A stretch of 64,000 bases of DNA, from positions 20,274,052 to 20,338,051 of the forward strand of contig NC_088776.1 in NCBI RefSeq assembly GCF_954871325.1, in the 5' to 3' direction. This document shows, one piece after another, positions 1-45,228 of this stretch. Numbering within the stretch: position 1 is the first letter of the stretch; each line of letters starts with the position of its first letter. Made by a program: the position numbers and the translations under genes. The notes under the pieces are model-generated. The model was given only the letters and a program-made list of their open reading frames with translations. It had not been told where the DNA came from and ran no database searches. Source of the DNA: Gordionus sp. m RMFG-2023 (lineage: Eukaryota; Nematomorpha; Gordioida; Chordodea; Parachordodidae).

Positions 1-1203
1 ATTTTATTTTATTTTATTCATACAGATGAATGGAATTGATGGTGTTGAATTGATAAAAACTTCCTCAAATTTGTAAATATGAATAAAACTTTTTATTTCA
101 CTTTATCCTTTCTTTTTTTTTTTAGATTACCTTATCAATTTTCATCTCATATTATCAATTACACATTAATGAAATCTTTTTATACTCATATTTTTCTTTC
201 ATAACCAATAATAAGAAGATAACCAAGTATATTCAAATATTTAAATATTCTTATCCTAACCTATTTATACTTAATAACATTACATTCATCATATTATTTT
301 TTAACTTTTAGAATATCATAATAGGCTTGATAAGTCCCCCAAAAAATTTTTTCTGATGATAGCCAAACCTTATCAATTCCTTTAATTTAATTTAATTTTA
401 TTATTTTTATAATATAATAATTTATAGCTTCTTTTTCCCCCTCCTTTTTAATCTTATTTTTTAATTACCTTACAATTAATTAACCTTAACATTACATTCA
501 TCATGTTATTTTTTAACTTTTAGAATATCATAATAGGCTTGATAAGTCCCCCAAAAATTTTTTTTGATGATAGCCCTCCAACTAATTTGTTGATTTTATT
601 TTATTTTATTCATACAGATGAATGGAATAGATGGTGTACACGTACCTAACATACATGAATTGATAAAAACAATATTCCCTCAAATTTGTAAATATTAATG
701 AAACTTTTTATTTCACTTAATCCTTTCTTTATTTTTTAGATTACCTTATCAATTTTCATCTCATATTATCAATTAAATATTAATGATCTTTTTATACTCA
801 TATTTTTCTTTCATAACCAATAATTAAGAAGATAACCAAGTATATTAAAATATTTAAATATTCTTATCCTAACCTATTTATACTTAATAACATTACATTC
901 ATCATATTATTTTTTAACTTTTAGAATATCATAATAGGCTTGATAAGTCCCCCAAAAATTTTTTTCTGATGATAGCCAAACCTTATCAATTCCTTTAATT
1001 TAATTTTTATTATTTTTATAATATAATAATTATACCTTCTTCCCCCCCCCCCCTTTTTAATCTTATTTTTTAATTACCTTACAATTAATTAACCTTTATC
1101 TTATTAACATTACATTCATCATGTTATTTTTTAACTTTTAGAATATCATAATAGGCTTGATTGATAAGTGCTCCAAAAATAATTTCTGATGATAGCCCTC
1201 CAA
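1..1203. repeat. Tandem duplication of a ~0.6 kb unit with an internal 90-bp repeat
   Basis: The block starting ATTTTATTTTATTTTATTCA at 1 recurs at 593 (offset 592, later about 612). Each unit contains two copies of a ~90-bp block beginning TAACATTACATTCATCAT, at about 274, 487, 888 and 1104. The second unit has a short insertion with TACACGTACC. No coding potential was seen. The left edge may continue outside the window. Confidence 0.9.
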
Positions 1204-4200
1204 CTACTAGAAATATGCATCTAATATTGACCCATCTACCGGTTTTACATTATTTTAATGTTTGTTTAATTTCAACAATAGCTTATTTATATTTTTGCCT
1301 GATTTCTTTATTTGTCTAGGCTAACCCTAATCCCTCACATTGCTACAAAACATGATGAATATATTATTAAAGATAAGCAAAGAAAATAATGACGATTTAA
1401 CAAACGCCTTACCCGTTCTAGAGTTACTGGTAGACAAAATAATAAAGAACTACGCTTGAAATTAACTCCTCTGGAGGTTTATTTATTTATTTTATCTTAT
1501 ATTATATATATATAATTAGCATATAAGTTTCATTAGTGTTTAATGGCACTTTTATTTAAATAGATAGCATTTTTTTTATATTTAAAATAAAATATAGACA
1601 AATAATTTGAGAAATGCAAGACATACATTAAATTTATCCGAAAAGCTACAATAAACCTATATAATAAACAAAAATTTATTTTTTATATATAATTATAATT
1701 GATCATATTACCAAAAAGTATAAGAGTCGGTTATTTTTATTTTATTTGTCATGATTCTCTAATAAGTGGTTTGCCCAGGCCTTCCCAGTTTCCCTTCATA
1801 CCGAATTCACATGTTTTTTTTTACATCTTAAACTTATTGGTAAATCATATAATTCCCCTTCATGTGATGATAAACAATTAAAAATTTAACTATCTTCTAG
1901 GTAGGAAAAAATTTTCATAATTATATTGGATACGACTGGGCTTGGAACCTCAAAATTTATATTAGCTTGCACCTGACATGGGAATATCCTTAATTGAGCT
2001 GGGCTGGATAAACTTTTATAATTATATGCTTCCTAATATTGTGAGGGATCTGGCATGACATCTATCGTAAAAAAATGAATAAAAATCTAATTCCCCGTCA
2101 TTTTTGACGGGCTTTCTATAATTAAAAATATTAAAAAGTTAAACTATTAAAAATCCTAATATGAAGAATTATTATTTAAAAAAAAACACTTATTGAATTA
2201 AAATTAGGGTGTGAAATTAAAATTTTTTTTTAAAGAGAGGGAAATGTGAATAATATTATTGAAAATATTAATTTATAAATAAAAATAAATTTAAACACTA
2301 AAACGCGAAAAAATAAATTGGACACTAAAACGCTAAAAATTAAAACGCTAAAAATATTAATAACAATCTTATTGATTTATCATTCTTCACTTATTTTATA
2401 TCCAACTTGATGAATTATTATTTTTCATTATTCGCAACTTACTGATGATAACAATTTTGAAAAATGTTAATAATAACAACTGAGTACTACCAAGCAAGCT
2501 ATATGACAAAATCATGATTTATGGAGACAACTTTCGATAAGGATATCAAGCTTACGATTTAAACTAGCCAACGATTAAGATGTGACTGATGCAACATTGA
2601 CAACCAAAACGATAAACCATTTGGACAACAAACTCTCTATGACTGCTTAGATAAACTTATGAGAAGGCTTTTTTAGTAGAGGGAGAATATTATATTATAG
2701 AAATTAATAAATTAATATATTATATATTTTGGTTAATAAATAGTATATGTTTATAATGTAACGTACATTCATTTAATTCTGTTTATTCAAATCGCGCATT
2801 CATTTAATTCTGTTTATTCAAATCGCGCATAGTAAAAGTAAATAAATGAACATTTTAATATTTCTTTATTTTAGTGTTCTGAGGTCTTCCTTTTTTCTTT
2901 CTTCTAAAATTAATAAATATTTAGAAATATCCAATGAACACATTTTTATACCTATAATCTCCTCTACATTAGGTAGCTGTGCATTAACCTTATTCAAGGA
3001 ACTCGATTCTCTTATTCGTAAAATCAATTATGAACACAGGGGAGGTTTTTACCTTAGGGAGACTCTCCATTGCCATTTATAAATCGAATTACATCAGTTT
3101 CATTGGGAATCTCTTTCCTAAAGAGATAACATAATTTTTTTTAAAAATCCTTTTTACATATTTTATTTTTTTTATATATAATAATACACCTTTTTACATT
3201 ATTTAATTTTATGTTCTTATATTTTAACATATGATGGTATTAAAATTATGATGAAGTATATATGTTATATTTATAATACTTGTATTATATATAATTTATT
3301 TAAATAAAAAATTTTAATTTTTCTCACTCTTTATTTTTCCACACAAATCTAAAATAAATTTAGTTAATATTTTGTAAATAAGACAATGATATTTATATTT
3401 ATTTTTTTAAATAAAAATAAAAAGTATTTTTTGTAAGAGTACATTTTTGAATAGATTTTTTATTATTCAAATTGATAGAAATTTTTTTTTATAAAAATAA
3501 TATTCAAATTTTTAATTTTCATAATCTCCAAAAAAGATAGAATATAAGAGATTATCATTCAAATTTTTTTTTAGATTCTTAAAGCGAAGATTTTTTTGAA
3601 TATGTTTTCCGAATTCTCATAACCATAATTTAAAATTGTCGAATAAGTAATTTAATATTTGTCAAGTGATATGATGTAATTAAAATTATCCTTAAATAGT
3701 TGGTTGAATGCTTGATTTTACCCCATCTTATTGCAATTCAAATAAAACTAAGTTTTATCTTAACATAACTGCTCTCTTCTTTTGCTTTCAATGTCAATTT
3801 ATATCTCCTGAGTGATTTAGTAAATATATCGTCTGCTTAACTGATTTACCGTTTTAAAACTTATTTTTAATTTAAAAGTACCTTCTCTATTTAATTTACA
3901 ATAAAAACATCATTTTAGTATTTTATGCCTTACCAAGAGTCACTAAAAACAGAAAATACCTTTTTTGGTTATAATCCATCTTTAAACTCAAATATCTTCG
4001 GTATCTTATTCAAATTATAAACATATTTGGTAATTCATTTAAAAATTGAAACAAAAAGGCAATCTATATTTAAATTTAAAAAATAAATCCAAATTAGCAA
4101 AAAAAGTAAATTGCAGGTTTCCTAAAAAATGGATTAACTGTACGGTAGGCCGGGGTAAAGCTATTGAACAGGGAACAATGTTAACGCGAATAATTTCTTA

Positions 4201-6708
4201 CCCCTTGAGCATAAAGGCTTTAAATTTGGTGTTAAGATGTATTTTTATATCTAATTTTTTACCTAGGTTCATCTTCTGGAAACCTTTCCCGGTTTGACAT
4301 ATTTTTGCAAAAAACCTTTTTTACCCAAAAATTACCCAAAAATTATAAAAATCATCCTCTTGTTTCTTTTTAACTAGAAATATATATAGGCTTAGATTTT
4401 GAAAATTTGCACACATGTTCCTTAAAGCCCTAGCTATAAAATAAAATTTATCGTAAGTCTAAAGCTTAACTAGAAGTTACGCAATAACGACTTGTATCAG
4501 GGGTAAAGTTGTTATCGGTAAAACGGTTAAAATGTTTCATCTGATTTAACCTGTAAAAAGTTAATTTTTAAATATTAACGTATACACCATATAAAAAGAT
4601 ATTTTTGAGCAATAAAGAATATTAATAAATTGTTACTGTGTTGTTTGGAATAAAATTTTAAGAATAGCCGCAAAATGGAAGAATAAATGTACGATGTGCC
4701 TAAAATAAGCACATCCAAAATATGCTATTTTTGTTATAATTATTTACCTTCCGGTATTGTACTGATTAGTTTATAACTTAAAAGTGATGAATAGATGTCA
4801 AAATTGCAATATTATATTCATTTAAACAATATAGTTATGCTCAATTTTGTTTTAACCACTTTGCCCTGATGCGTAGCCACTTTACCCTAGGATGGGGTAA
4901 AATCCCTATACAGGTGTTCAAACCAAGGAAATTTGTCAAAATATGGGAAAACGATGAATGAACGATAGATATTTTAATATTTATAAACATTTATATTTAA
5001 ACCGAATTCTAAAATTTATAAAAATGACATGTATAAAATCCATATTAAAATAAAATTAGAAAGCCTAAAATTAAAAAAAATATATAATTAGAGATGAATT
5101 TAACAATTGTTTCCCAAAAAGGAGCCATAATTATATGTAAAAATTTAGATATACATATATATGTATTTTTTTTATATAATTATAAAAAAATTTCGCTTCC
5201 TTGGCGAAATTCGCCAAGACTTCACTGATGCATAGCTGAAAGGATGATGAGTTGAATAAAAATTAGTATCGAAATTAGAAAAATACGCCTACTTAAAATA
5301 TTTGAAAATTAGCAAAACTTTTTATGGAGGGAGGGGGTTGACTGCATACCTCCCTATGCGGATCATATCAACATGAGCTCATGGAGAAGAGATAAATGGC
5401 ACTGTTCGGATCAATATGTTGATATAGATTTAGAAATTTGATTTGTATAAATTTAACAACCTACTTATATAACATCACACAAAGTTTAATTTATTTTAAA
5501 ATAATCCTCTGAAATATTGGACTATTTTATTATCCTATATGAGGTTCAATTCAATTTTAAACCAAAAAAATTAATGTTTATTGATTAGCATGTGCATAAA
5601 ATTTATGTTTTTTTTAAAAAAAAATATAAATATTCGAATTGGAATCGAATAATTAATTTTTCGTGTTCATTTGATGATATATTAATATTCGTAATGTGAA
5701 AAAAACGAATAACAAATTTTTATGACCGGACTCTGACTTATTTGCATTTTTTTCTTGCTGGATCGGATTTGGAGCTTTGAGGCTGATCCATCGGATAAAA
5801 TCCCAGACCAAATACAGACTATTAGATTCCAAAATTTTGTGTAGAAAAAAAAATTGTATATTAAATTTTTTATTTAATTTATAATAAAACAATTATATTA
5901 TATAAAAGCTATATCATTTTCATTTATAAATCGTTATCGAAAAAATAAATTAATTTGGTAAAATGTATTGGAAATAATAGCAAAAAAAAATCAGGACATT
6001 AAAATATAAGGCTTTTAGTGAATTATTAACCTTAAATAATAGTTTTTAAAATAAATAGTGTGTAGAAAAATAAATTTATCAAACTATTTTGCAGTCTTAA
6101 ACATTTAAATATTATTTATATAAATCAGTTAATATGAAAAATTATCAAGGTTATGATAATGTTTCAAAAACGAATTGTAAATAAAATGAAAGATTTGTTT
6201 TAAAAATTAGAAAGGTACATAATAAATTATAATATGACTAACATTGCACAAAGAGAATTAGGTATTATAAATGAAATCAATAAAAAAGATTACGTACGAT
6301 GGTATTAGATGCCACTTTTTAAATAAAATTATTTTACATACTAATTTAAAAATATCTTTGGTGTTTATAAATATTTATATCATTTTTTTAATAATAATTT
6401 AATCACCACATTTTTAATATTTATAATTACAAAAAAGTTATAGTTAAATCTCAGATCTATAAAAATGATGAAATACAAATTTGTTACCTTCTAAACAAAC
6501 AACTTATCTTCTTTGTTAGAAATGAATTATACAATATCTAATTACATTATGATATACAACACGTATAGTTTTTTTATATAATGATGCGAGAGGTGTGTGG
6601 ATTTCCCCCTCAAAATAGTAATTTTGGATGGGATACAGTGTTTGAGAATGAATTAAAAATAATGATTTTTTTTCATTAGAACTAGGCGTGAGATAAAATT
6701 TTGGTGTA
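1204..6708. other. 3' flank and probable 3' UTR of Galphao; no recognised gene
   Basis: AT-rich sequence. Apart from a 31-bp tandem duplication at 2766 I see no gene, inverted terminal repeats or protein homology. Open frames here are short and composition-driven. The part nearest 6709 is presumably the Go 3' UTR. Confidence 0.6.
2766..2827. repeat. 31-bp direct tandem duplication
   Basis: Two exact head-to-tail copies of a 31-base unit starting CATTCATTTAATTCTG and ending in CGCG. Confidence 0.9.
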
Positions 6709-37505
<30,797 letters not shown>

Positions 37506-39222
37506 GATGAATGAATAGAATTAGAATATTTATGGTTATTTTTGTTTTATCACGTTGTTTTTCAATATGTTTTCTCCAATTATATTTTTTTATGGATATC
37601 TGGGATAAATGATGATTAAAAAAACTACTATAAAATAATTACTATTTAAACCTTTTAAATGAATTATATATATATAATATCTTTTTCGAATTTTTTTTTA
37701 GTGAAAACAATAATTCTACCAAAACGATTTTAGTCGATTTTAATCAAATATCAAATATCCTTACGGAAAAATAATTGCGAAAAAATGCCTTATATCTTTT
37801 CAACTAGTAAAAAAAAAAGAAAAAAATATTGATTTTTTTTTTTAAAATTAATTCTCATTATATATATCTAATATTATAAAAAAACCGAAACAAACAAAAT
37901 GATTATAATCAAATTTTTAAATAATATTTTTTTAAATTATAAATAATATTTTTTAAAATTATAAATATCGAGATTATATATTGTATTGTAGGTATGGCTA
38001 AAAAAATATTAAAATTTTGGAAAGGTAAAAAAAAAATTGGATAAAGTTAAATATATTTTTAAGTGCAATAAGAAAAATTAATATTTTAGTTTTAAGCCAA
38101 CCAGCTTTATATAATTCTTATTAATATGTAATTGTTATGGAATACCATTTCTACTATCTTTTTTTACATTCTCCTCCTGTTATTTTTTTTTAAAAAAATT
38201 ATTATTTAAAAAAAAAACTTATTTATCTCTCGAATTAAAAAAATAAAGAAAACTATAAATTTCAAATAAAAACAACATACGAATTAACAAATAAATAATA
38301 AAATATGGTAGAATAACAGCGAAAATATAAAAGATCGATATTCGGATTCGATAAAGAGATTATTGATTTTGTTTCTATTAATTTTATTTTTATCTCAATT
38401 TTTTTTTTATAAATGCATTAATTAGTCTAAATTATTTTTTATTTCAGTAAAAAATTTCATAAAAAATAATCCAAACTACTAATTATAATTATATTAAATT
38501 ACATATTACAATACTTGTCCGGTCAAACCAGTCCATAAAAGCTTCCTAGCCCAGGCCGAAATGATTTTTCTTCAGGAAAAAATCAGAAATTTTGTATTAT
38601 TTAGAGCTTAGCACCGGCCTGAAAACTATTGGCCTGGGGGTGTAGATCTCTAATGGTTGGTACGATATTTACAAAAAAGAGTAATAGAAAGTGGGAAGAA
38701 AATAATTAGGAAAATTTATTAGGAATTTATAATTATAATAATATTTTTGGGGGAAAATTATAAATTGAAAAATAAATTTATTTTATATTTTTGTATTTGG
38801 AAAAACGAACGATAATAAAATGCATTGTTATTTTGTCTTTTTCTTATAAAATTCCGTATTTGTTATATATTTTTGTCATTTTTACAAATAATAAATCGAT
38901 AATGATATCAAGAAGAGAAAGATGATAGATATATACAAAAAATTTATAAAATATATTTTAGAAAGGGAACTAGTAAGAGATTGAAGGCAGAGAGGCAAGT
39001 GAGAGGGATTGGATAAAGATAGATTATTAGATAGATATAAGATATATTTCTTTATTTAAATTTTATTATAAAAATCGATAAAAAACAACACTTATGTATA
39101 ACATAGGATAGGGTGTTTATTTTATGTAATATATAAGGGCCATTAAGGTTCATTCAACAGTTTTCTTGATTTAACAGAATATAGTAACGAAAAGACCTAT
39201 TTCAATAGATATTACTATTTTT
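37506..39222. other. 5' flank of Galphao; no recognised promoter
   Basis: Very AT-rich. This is the expected site of the 5' UTR or of upstream introns. I see no convincing core promoter element and no coding exon. A comb repeat block lies at about 38515-38650. Confidence 0.5.
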
Positions 39223-39542
39223 TAGTGTTGTTAAAAGTTACTTTGAAATATAACTAGTTACAGTTACTAGTTACATTGGTAAAAAATAACTACTTACAGT
39301 TACTAGTTACATGTAACTAGTTATTAGTTACAGTTATATTTCAAAAGTAAATAGTTACATAATAAGTTACTTTATACATAATTCATAAACGCATTATTTA
39401 TTTACTGAAGCATTTATTTAATATAAAATAATTAGGATATAATAATTATAATCATTTATATAAAAAAATGTACAATTTATCTATATAACAAAATAATTAA
39501 ACCGGAAAAAATATATATCGGAAAATAGAATATATTTATTAG

Positions 39543-39775
39543 AGACCTGCAGGCCCGGTCCTAAGCCCGGCCCGTGTACACAAGTCGGGAAGTATTTTAA
39601 TTTTTTTTAAAATATACTCAGGCCGGGCCTGAATTTTTTTTTAAAAAAAATATCCGGGCCAGGCCATATATTTTAAAACCAAATATTTGAAATCGCCATT
39701 ATTATTTATAAAAATCAAAAATAAATATAATATATTTCTAAAAAATCCGGGCCAGGCCTGAAAATTTTTCTTATT
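39543..39775. mobile_element. GGCC-comb MITE, right end missing
   Basis: Starts AGAGACCTGCAGGCCCGG and shows the usual comb blocks (CCGGGCCAGGCC). It stops at about 39775 without the expected inverted end. Confidence 0.6.
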
Positions 39776-40352
39776 AGTAAGTAATGATTACTAATTTAGT
39801 AGTTTATTCAAAATTATTTAATTCTAAAATAATCTGTCTTTTTCGTTCCTTATACTAAGTTCTATGATCTAATTTAGTAAAATTTAAAAAAAAATACATT
39901 TTCATGAAATTCCATAAATATTACCAGCAACTTGAGGGCAAAAAATATGGAATATATTCTGCTAATTAGGTAAAGAAATATAATAATAAAAAATAGGTTT
40001 ATTAATTGAATTTGGTTACAAAATTATGAAACCCAGCAATGTAACAATTTAAGGAGAGAAAATATTTGGACGGGAAATTATATTATTGTTGCATATCCTT
40101 TGTGAACACAATCAGACATTTAAACAAAATTTTAAATTAATTTTTATTGTAGTGGACAAAAAAAGCTTTATCCACCTAGGTTCACTCATTGGAGATGAAA
40201 GTGTTATATTTCATTTGAGATGAATTTCTTGTCAAATTCAATAGAATGAAAATATTTTAAAACATTTACCTGCTCATCAGGCATTTTATTTATTTAAATA
40301 TTTTTTATTTATTTCTAAAATTTTACATGCCTTTCGTTCGTCAACAATTTTT

Positions 40353-41201
40353 ATGTCCCTTGAAATATTATTAGACCTTGAGGTTCATAATAAAAATATT
40401 CTCGAATCTATTTTAAATATTAAATTCTCTTCACTCTTCAGTATGCAAGCTGCCCTTCTACCAAGTGGTATAGGTATCCCTTCCCCCATATCCTTAAGCA
40501 TTTCAGTTTTATACTCAGTTGTTAAATTTCCATACATCGCTCTTTCTCCCCTTAAACCCAACCCAGTATACAGACCACCTTGGCTACGAATGGTTAGAAA
40601 CTATACCTAGTTCTAATTTAGGCTTGTTTATTAACCAACGAAGAACTTAGAATAGCTATAGGTCTTCGTTTTGTGAAATCGTAACGCCGACATCATGTGT
40701 CCCTTTATTGATAGCCTTAGACACCCCCCCCCCTCCATACTGTCGTTTTTTGGAAGACAAATTATCCAGACACTATGCCATCAATTCATCATCAATAGAA
40801 TCTTTAAATCCGCAAATATTCCTTCTACACTGGAACCCTCTGGCTTCAGCCCTGATGGAATGACTCTATTCCCTTGGAACCAAGATATACCCCTCGCTTG
40901 GAATTATACATGTGTAGATCGTTTTGCTAGATCTTTTTATTTCAACTCTATCATGAAAGCTGAAAATACAAAAACAAATAAATATAGCCACCTTAATATT
41001 CTTTTGTTTGTTCCGGTAATCTCAGACACCTGTGGATCATTTGGACCCCAAGCCCTAAAATCATTTAACAATAGGGCAAGGTTACGTTTAATCACAGGTG
41101 ATCTAAAAGGCTTCGACCTACGACAAAGAATATCAATCAAAATTTGTCGATCCAAATGTATATCTATACATGGGTCATTAAACTCCGCCGACCAAACCTA
41201 A
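40353..41201 (+). pseudogene. LINE (non-LTR retrotransposon) polyprotein C-terminus, 5'-truncated
   Basis: The frame at 40353-40610 has MQAALLPSGIGIPSPISLSI, matching the end-of-RT region of many invertebrate LINE proteins (QA.LL...G.G..S). After a shift, ELRIAIGLRF and later SANIPSTLEPSGFSPDGMTL with FPWNQDIPLAWNYTCVDRFA follow, then KTNKYSHLN, FVPVISDTCGSFGPQALKSF, RLITGD and LRQRISIKICR. This is the C-terminal domain reading PDG.T..PW..G..L.WD.T..DT...KY...FVP...ET.G...R in relatives (from memory). The HGLSC zinc-knuckle part is degraded. Several frame breaks; the reverse transcriptase core is absent, as expected of a truncated copy. Confidence 0.75.
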
Positions 41202-41887
41202 ATACATTATTTTATTTAATTTCTCTTCTTTTAATTATATATTTTTACATAGAATATAGAAGTATTATAATTTTAATAGTTATATTATTTTTAAAAAAAA
41301 CATTAAAAAATAAAATTAATTACTGGAATATATTATTTAGATTTATACATGTATATTTTTAGAAGTAACTAATTACTTTTGGCTACATTTCAAAAAATAT
41401 AACTAGTTACAGTTACTAGTTACAATTTTTAAAATATAACTAGTTACAGTTATTTTTTAGCAAAAATGTAACTAGTTACTTTAACAACACTATATATTTT
41501 CTACGACACGCCCCCCCCCCTCCGTCCCCTATCCCCGAAAAATATGATTAGATAAAATTTTATGTTTTCTAATACTCTAATATTGATATCTATCTAGACG
41601 AAAATAGGCACCCCATTCTTAGTTTTCGATTTTAATAAAATCATTTCAGAAATTTCCTCTTCTATTTATTAGAAAGTAGATGAAAAATCCCTAAAATCTA
41701 CGAATAAACAAGTATATAGAAACATTTAATATTTTAATCAAATTTTCACATAAAAGATATTATAAATGATAAAAAAAAAATTAAATCACGCCTCCCAAAG
41801 ATGAAGATGCTATAATTTGTATGGGATGGGCTTCCATCTTTTCTATTTCCAAGTTTAAAGGGAATTTAGCATTAGTAATGGCTAAAA

Positions 41888-42102
41888 CAGGTGCGTAACT
41901 AAAGGGGGGAGATCCTCTCTACCAAGTAAAAGTTAATAACCTTTTAAAATAACAGGTAAAAAGAAGTAAAAAATTATTTTTTATGAAAATCTAATCTAGT
42001 CAAAGGCCTACAATACGTGGACCTGCAGATTTCCAATAAAATTTATAGAGAAAACCCGCCTAATAGTGCCCCTCCTTTAGCAAAATCCTGGATACGCCTA
42101 TG
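41888..42102. mobile_element. Short hAT MITE (CAGGTGCGTAACTA ends)
   Basis: 215 bp. Begins CAGGTGCGTAACTAAAGGGG and ends with the inverse of CATAGGCGTATCCAGGATTT. The flanks GGCTAAAA and GACTCAAC match in 5 of 8, so it is old. The ends resemble the hAT elements at 25072 and 55889. A related inner sequence recurs at 58480-58710. Confidence 0.65.
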
Positions 42103-42339
42103 GACTCAACCTTATCTCTTGAGGGTAACAAATCGTCCATTGTAATCGTTTTCACTTTCACACTTAAAACAATTCATCTTATTTTGGTATCATATTTCCT
42201 AAAGATGCCACAAGTCTATTTACTTTTTTATGCTACTAAATTATGAAAGGAAAGTAACAAAGCTACAACCAGAGATCAAGTCTCATATGTCAAATACGAT
42301 AAAAAGTTGATTTTTTTATAAGGATGATAGTTAAAAATA

Positions 42340-43140
42340 TATTTCGTTTATTTAATTTTTCTATAATAGATATAGTGCTTCTATATTTTTTGTTTTATTG
42401 AATCTTGATAACCATTCTAAATATTTTACTATTGCTAATAAATTGTTTACCAAACGGATTGAAGTATTAAACTAAAATATGTAATATTTAAGCATTAAAT
42501 ATTGGCCTAATTATTGCTTTTGCCAAAAGGGTTGAAAAACTAAAATGTACTAAATATGCACTAATTAATAAGTTTTAGAGTTTATTCCAGAAGTTTGGCT
42601 AACTTCACGCTCAAAGCGTGATATCATAGTTTTTATCAGCTTATAATTCCTACTTTTTCTGGTTAGACAAATTGATTGAAAAATTTATAAATAAGGCATT
42701 AAATATTACAAACGATATATTTCGAACTTCTATATTCTTTATTCTGACAGTGTCATTTTCATTTTTATCATATTTTACCATTTTCCCCTATATAATTCAT
42801 CTACCAAACAGATTAAAGAATTAAAGTGCATTGTTTGAGCACTACTTAATGATGTTTTCAGAAATAGTGTTTGCAAAAGCTTGGTTCAATTCACTCAAGC
42901 GTGACGTCATTTTTTTAAATTTTGTTTCTAACATGGTTTCTTTTTGTGATTTGCAAAATTGATTGAGGAATAATAAGTGTTAATTAGGCACTAAATATTA
43001 TCCTAACCAGATATTTAGTTTTTCTATACTTTCCATTCTGACATGATGCCAATTTTGGCAATTTTTTCTTATTTTTTTTAATAACTTTTTTCTCTTTATA
43101 CTGTCTATAAACGGATTGTAACAATATACAATCAATCATT
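42340..43140. repeat. Degenerate tandem repeat, ~300-350 bp units
   Basis: Three diverged units share ordered blocks: TTCTATA, ATTCTGACA, then ACCAAACGGATTGAAG or its variants (about 42452, 42802, 43107), then GCTCAAAGCGTGATATCAT or CACTCAAGCGTGACGTCAT. A similar phrase (CTACCAAGCGGAATAAAG) occurs at about 51836. Confidence 0.55.
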
Positions 43141-44879
43141 TACATTAATTAAATTTAAAAAAAATGCTAACCTTTTAATTTAAAGGCTGGCCAAAATTAT
43201 GTTCTACCTTTATACTGACTAATATACTTGTTAAAGAAATCATAAGCATTAATAAAGTATGAAACATATCATAGATTTTAGAATTAGTGCTCCCAATTGT
43301 TCAGCCAACCTTAATGAAAATAACATAAAAAAGATGTTAAATATTTTAAAATGAATCATAACCCCCCCCCCCCCCCATCCCCATCTCCCTTACATAAATT
43401 GAATATGCCACCGCTAAAAGCAGAACTAATTAATGATATAATATATATTTAACCGGGGGAAAACCGTTCTAGTTGAAGGTTGCCATAATATGCATTGCAT
43501 AGGAATAACCAGGATATTTTTAAGGTGTGGCACTATTAAATTGAGTTTTTCCTTATAAATTTTATTTGGAGATCTTTAAAATCATCTATCGCAGGCCTTT
43601 GGCTAAGTTGCATTTTTTAATTTGATTTTTCACTTTTTATATAAAAATGATTTGCTAAAAATTTTGAATTGTGGTCTTTATTTTAAAAAATAATTCAATT
43701 TAGCTTATTTAGCTTATTTTTCTTTTTTATATTGTATACTTTTGGGGGAAAAGCGAGTAGGCCTAGGCAGTTTGTAGAGGGGGAAATTTTTATTAGTTTG
43801 AGAACTAATAATTAAAAAGCAAATTTCCTAGGGTGTACACCCTCCTACCCCGGCCATATCTATGATGCGTTGGTTAAAGAAATTATTTTTTATTTTGGCT
43901 TTCTAAAAGAACCCCTGCTAATTTTAACTTAAATTTTTTTTAAAAAAAGAAAAAAATTGATATAGCAATGATAAATTTTTATATTCACTAGCTATATTCA
44001 ATAATAAACTTATTGGAAACAATTTTAAATCAAAATAAGAAGAAACCTTGTCATAATTTAAATCTTAAAGGGTCTGGGAAAATTATGAAGGCGAGTTTAG
44101 AATTGATATAAAAAAATAATTAGCAAACTGGGTTGGGCAGAAACATTAAGAATGCTTCGCAATTTTATTGATTCTTTCTTAGTTTATAACATTGATTTTT
44201 AACTTTTTGGTTTTATCACATTTTTCTTAGGAGTGGCTTAGCAGCAACCATGACAGCATGCAGCAGTCAAGTTTACGCGTTAGGCTGGGAGGGAGGAATT
44301 TAGTGGCATAACTTAATTGTTAGAAATATACGCCTTCAAGAAAATGCACACTCGTTGAAGTTATTTTTGTACATTCGAATTTACTTTTCTATATTATTTT
44401 TATGCTATATTTTTTTTTATAAAATATATTTTTTTAAAGAAAAGAAACCTATCCCTTTCCCTATAAAGATTGATATTTTATGTAATACACCATATATAGG
44501 ATTTGCTTAATTTCAATAAATTTGGCTTCTTTAAATTTTTTCTTGACAAACTAATCAAAAGAAGCCCCTCCCTCACCCCTGGTTCCAAACTTGAATTTCC
44601 ATAATGAGTGATACATAAACAATTAAATCGAAAAATCGGAGATAGGGGAGCTATAGAAATAGAAAATAATAAATGCTTATAACTTTTTACCCGTTCGAGA
44701 TAAATGTCTCAATTATGCATCATTTCTCTCCAATGCTTCCTGTAAAGTGTTCAATCGGAGTTAGCCGATGTGGTCAAAAAATAATTCTCAACCCTAATCT
44801 TAAATTATTTTCGATATTGTTTGCTTTTAGGTAAATGTTATTTCAATTTTGTAAAATTTATTAGATTGTTTCCTCTTAC
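43141..44879. other. No gene recognised
   Basis: AT-rich; a C run at about 43362-43377 looks like the inner edge of a hAT element of the CAGTGGCG type, but the end was not found. Confidence 0.45.
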
Positions 44880-45228
44880 TAGAGCCCAAATTTAAAATTT
44901 TTCTACCCAAGCTCGGCCCAAATTTTTTATTCATTTAACCCGAATCCAGCCTGGAATTTTATTTATTTTTAGGTCCGAGCTTGCACTGGCCCAAATATTT
45001 TAGGCGAAAATTTAAATTATACATATTTTTGTAGAGTCAAATGAAATAAAAATCACTAATTGCTTTGTCCTTGTCATCCAGATGTCATAATAATAACTTG
45101 TACTGGAGGGCCCTGCAAATTTTTGACAAAGGAAAGAAAATATCAATTTTATAATATTTTTGATCCCAAGTCCAGTCCGAATTATTTTAATTTTTTAGGG
45201 CCGGGTAAGGATGACTTGCAGGGTTCTA
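44880..45228. repeat. GC-comb repeat with AGAGCCC ... GGGTTCT ends
   Basis: Begins TAGAGCCCAAATTT and ends CAGGGTTCTA, with GGCCC blocks and A/T runs in between and an AT-rich centre. Looks like a MITE of the comb group. The flanks do not match. Confidence 0.5.

Larger units (their letters stand above)
39223..41492. mobile_element. hAT-like element with GTTAC subterminal arrays, hosting MITE and LINE pieces
   Basis: 2270 bp between inverted ends TAGTGTTGTTAAAAGTTAC and the inverse of TAGTGTTGTTAAAGTAAC. About 140 bases at each end are packed with ACTAGTTACAGTTAC-type repeats. The end core matches 21866 and 59936. Flanks do not give a clean 8-bp duplication. Inside lie a comb MITE and a LINE fragment; no hAT transposase was recognised. 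Confidence 0.75.
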
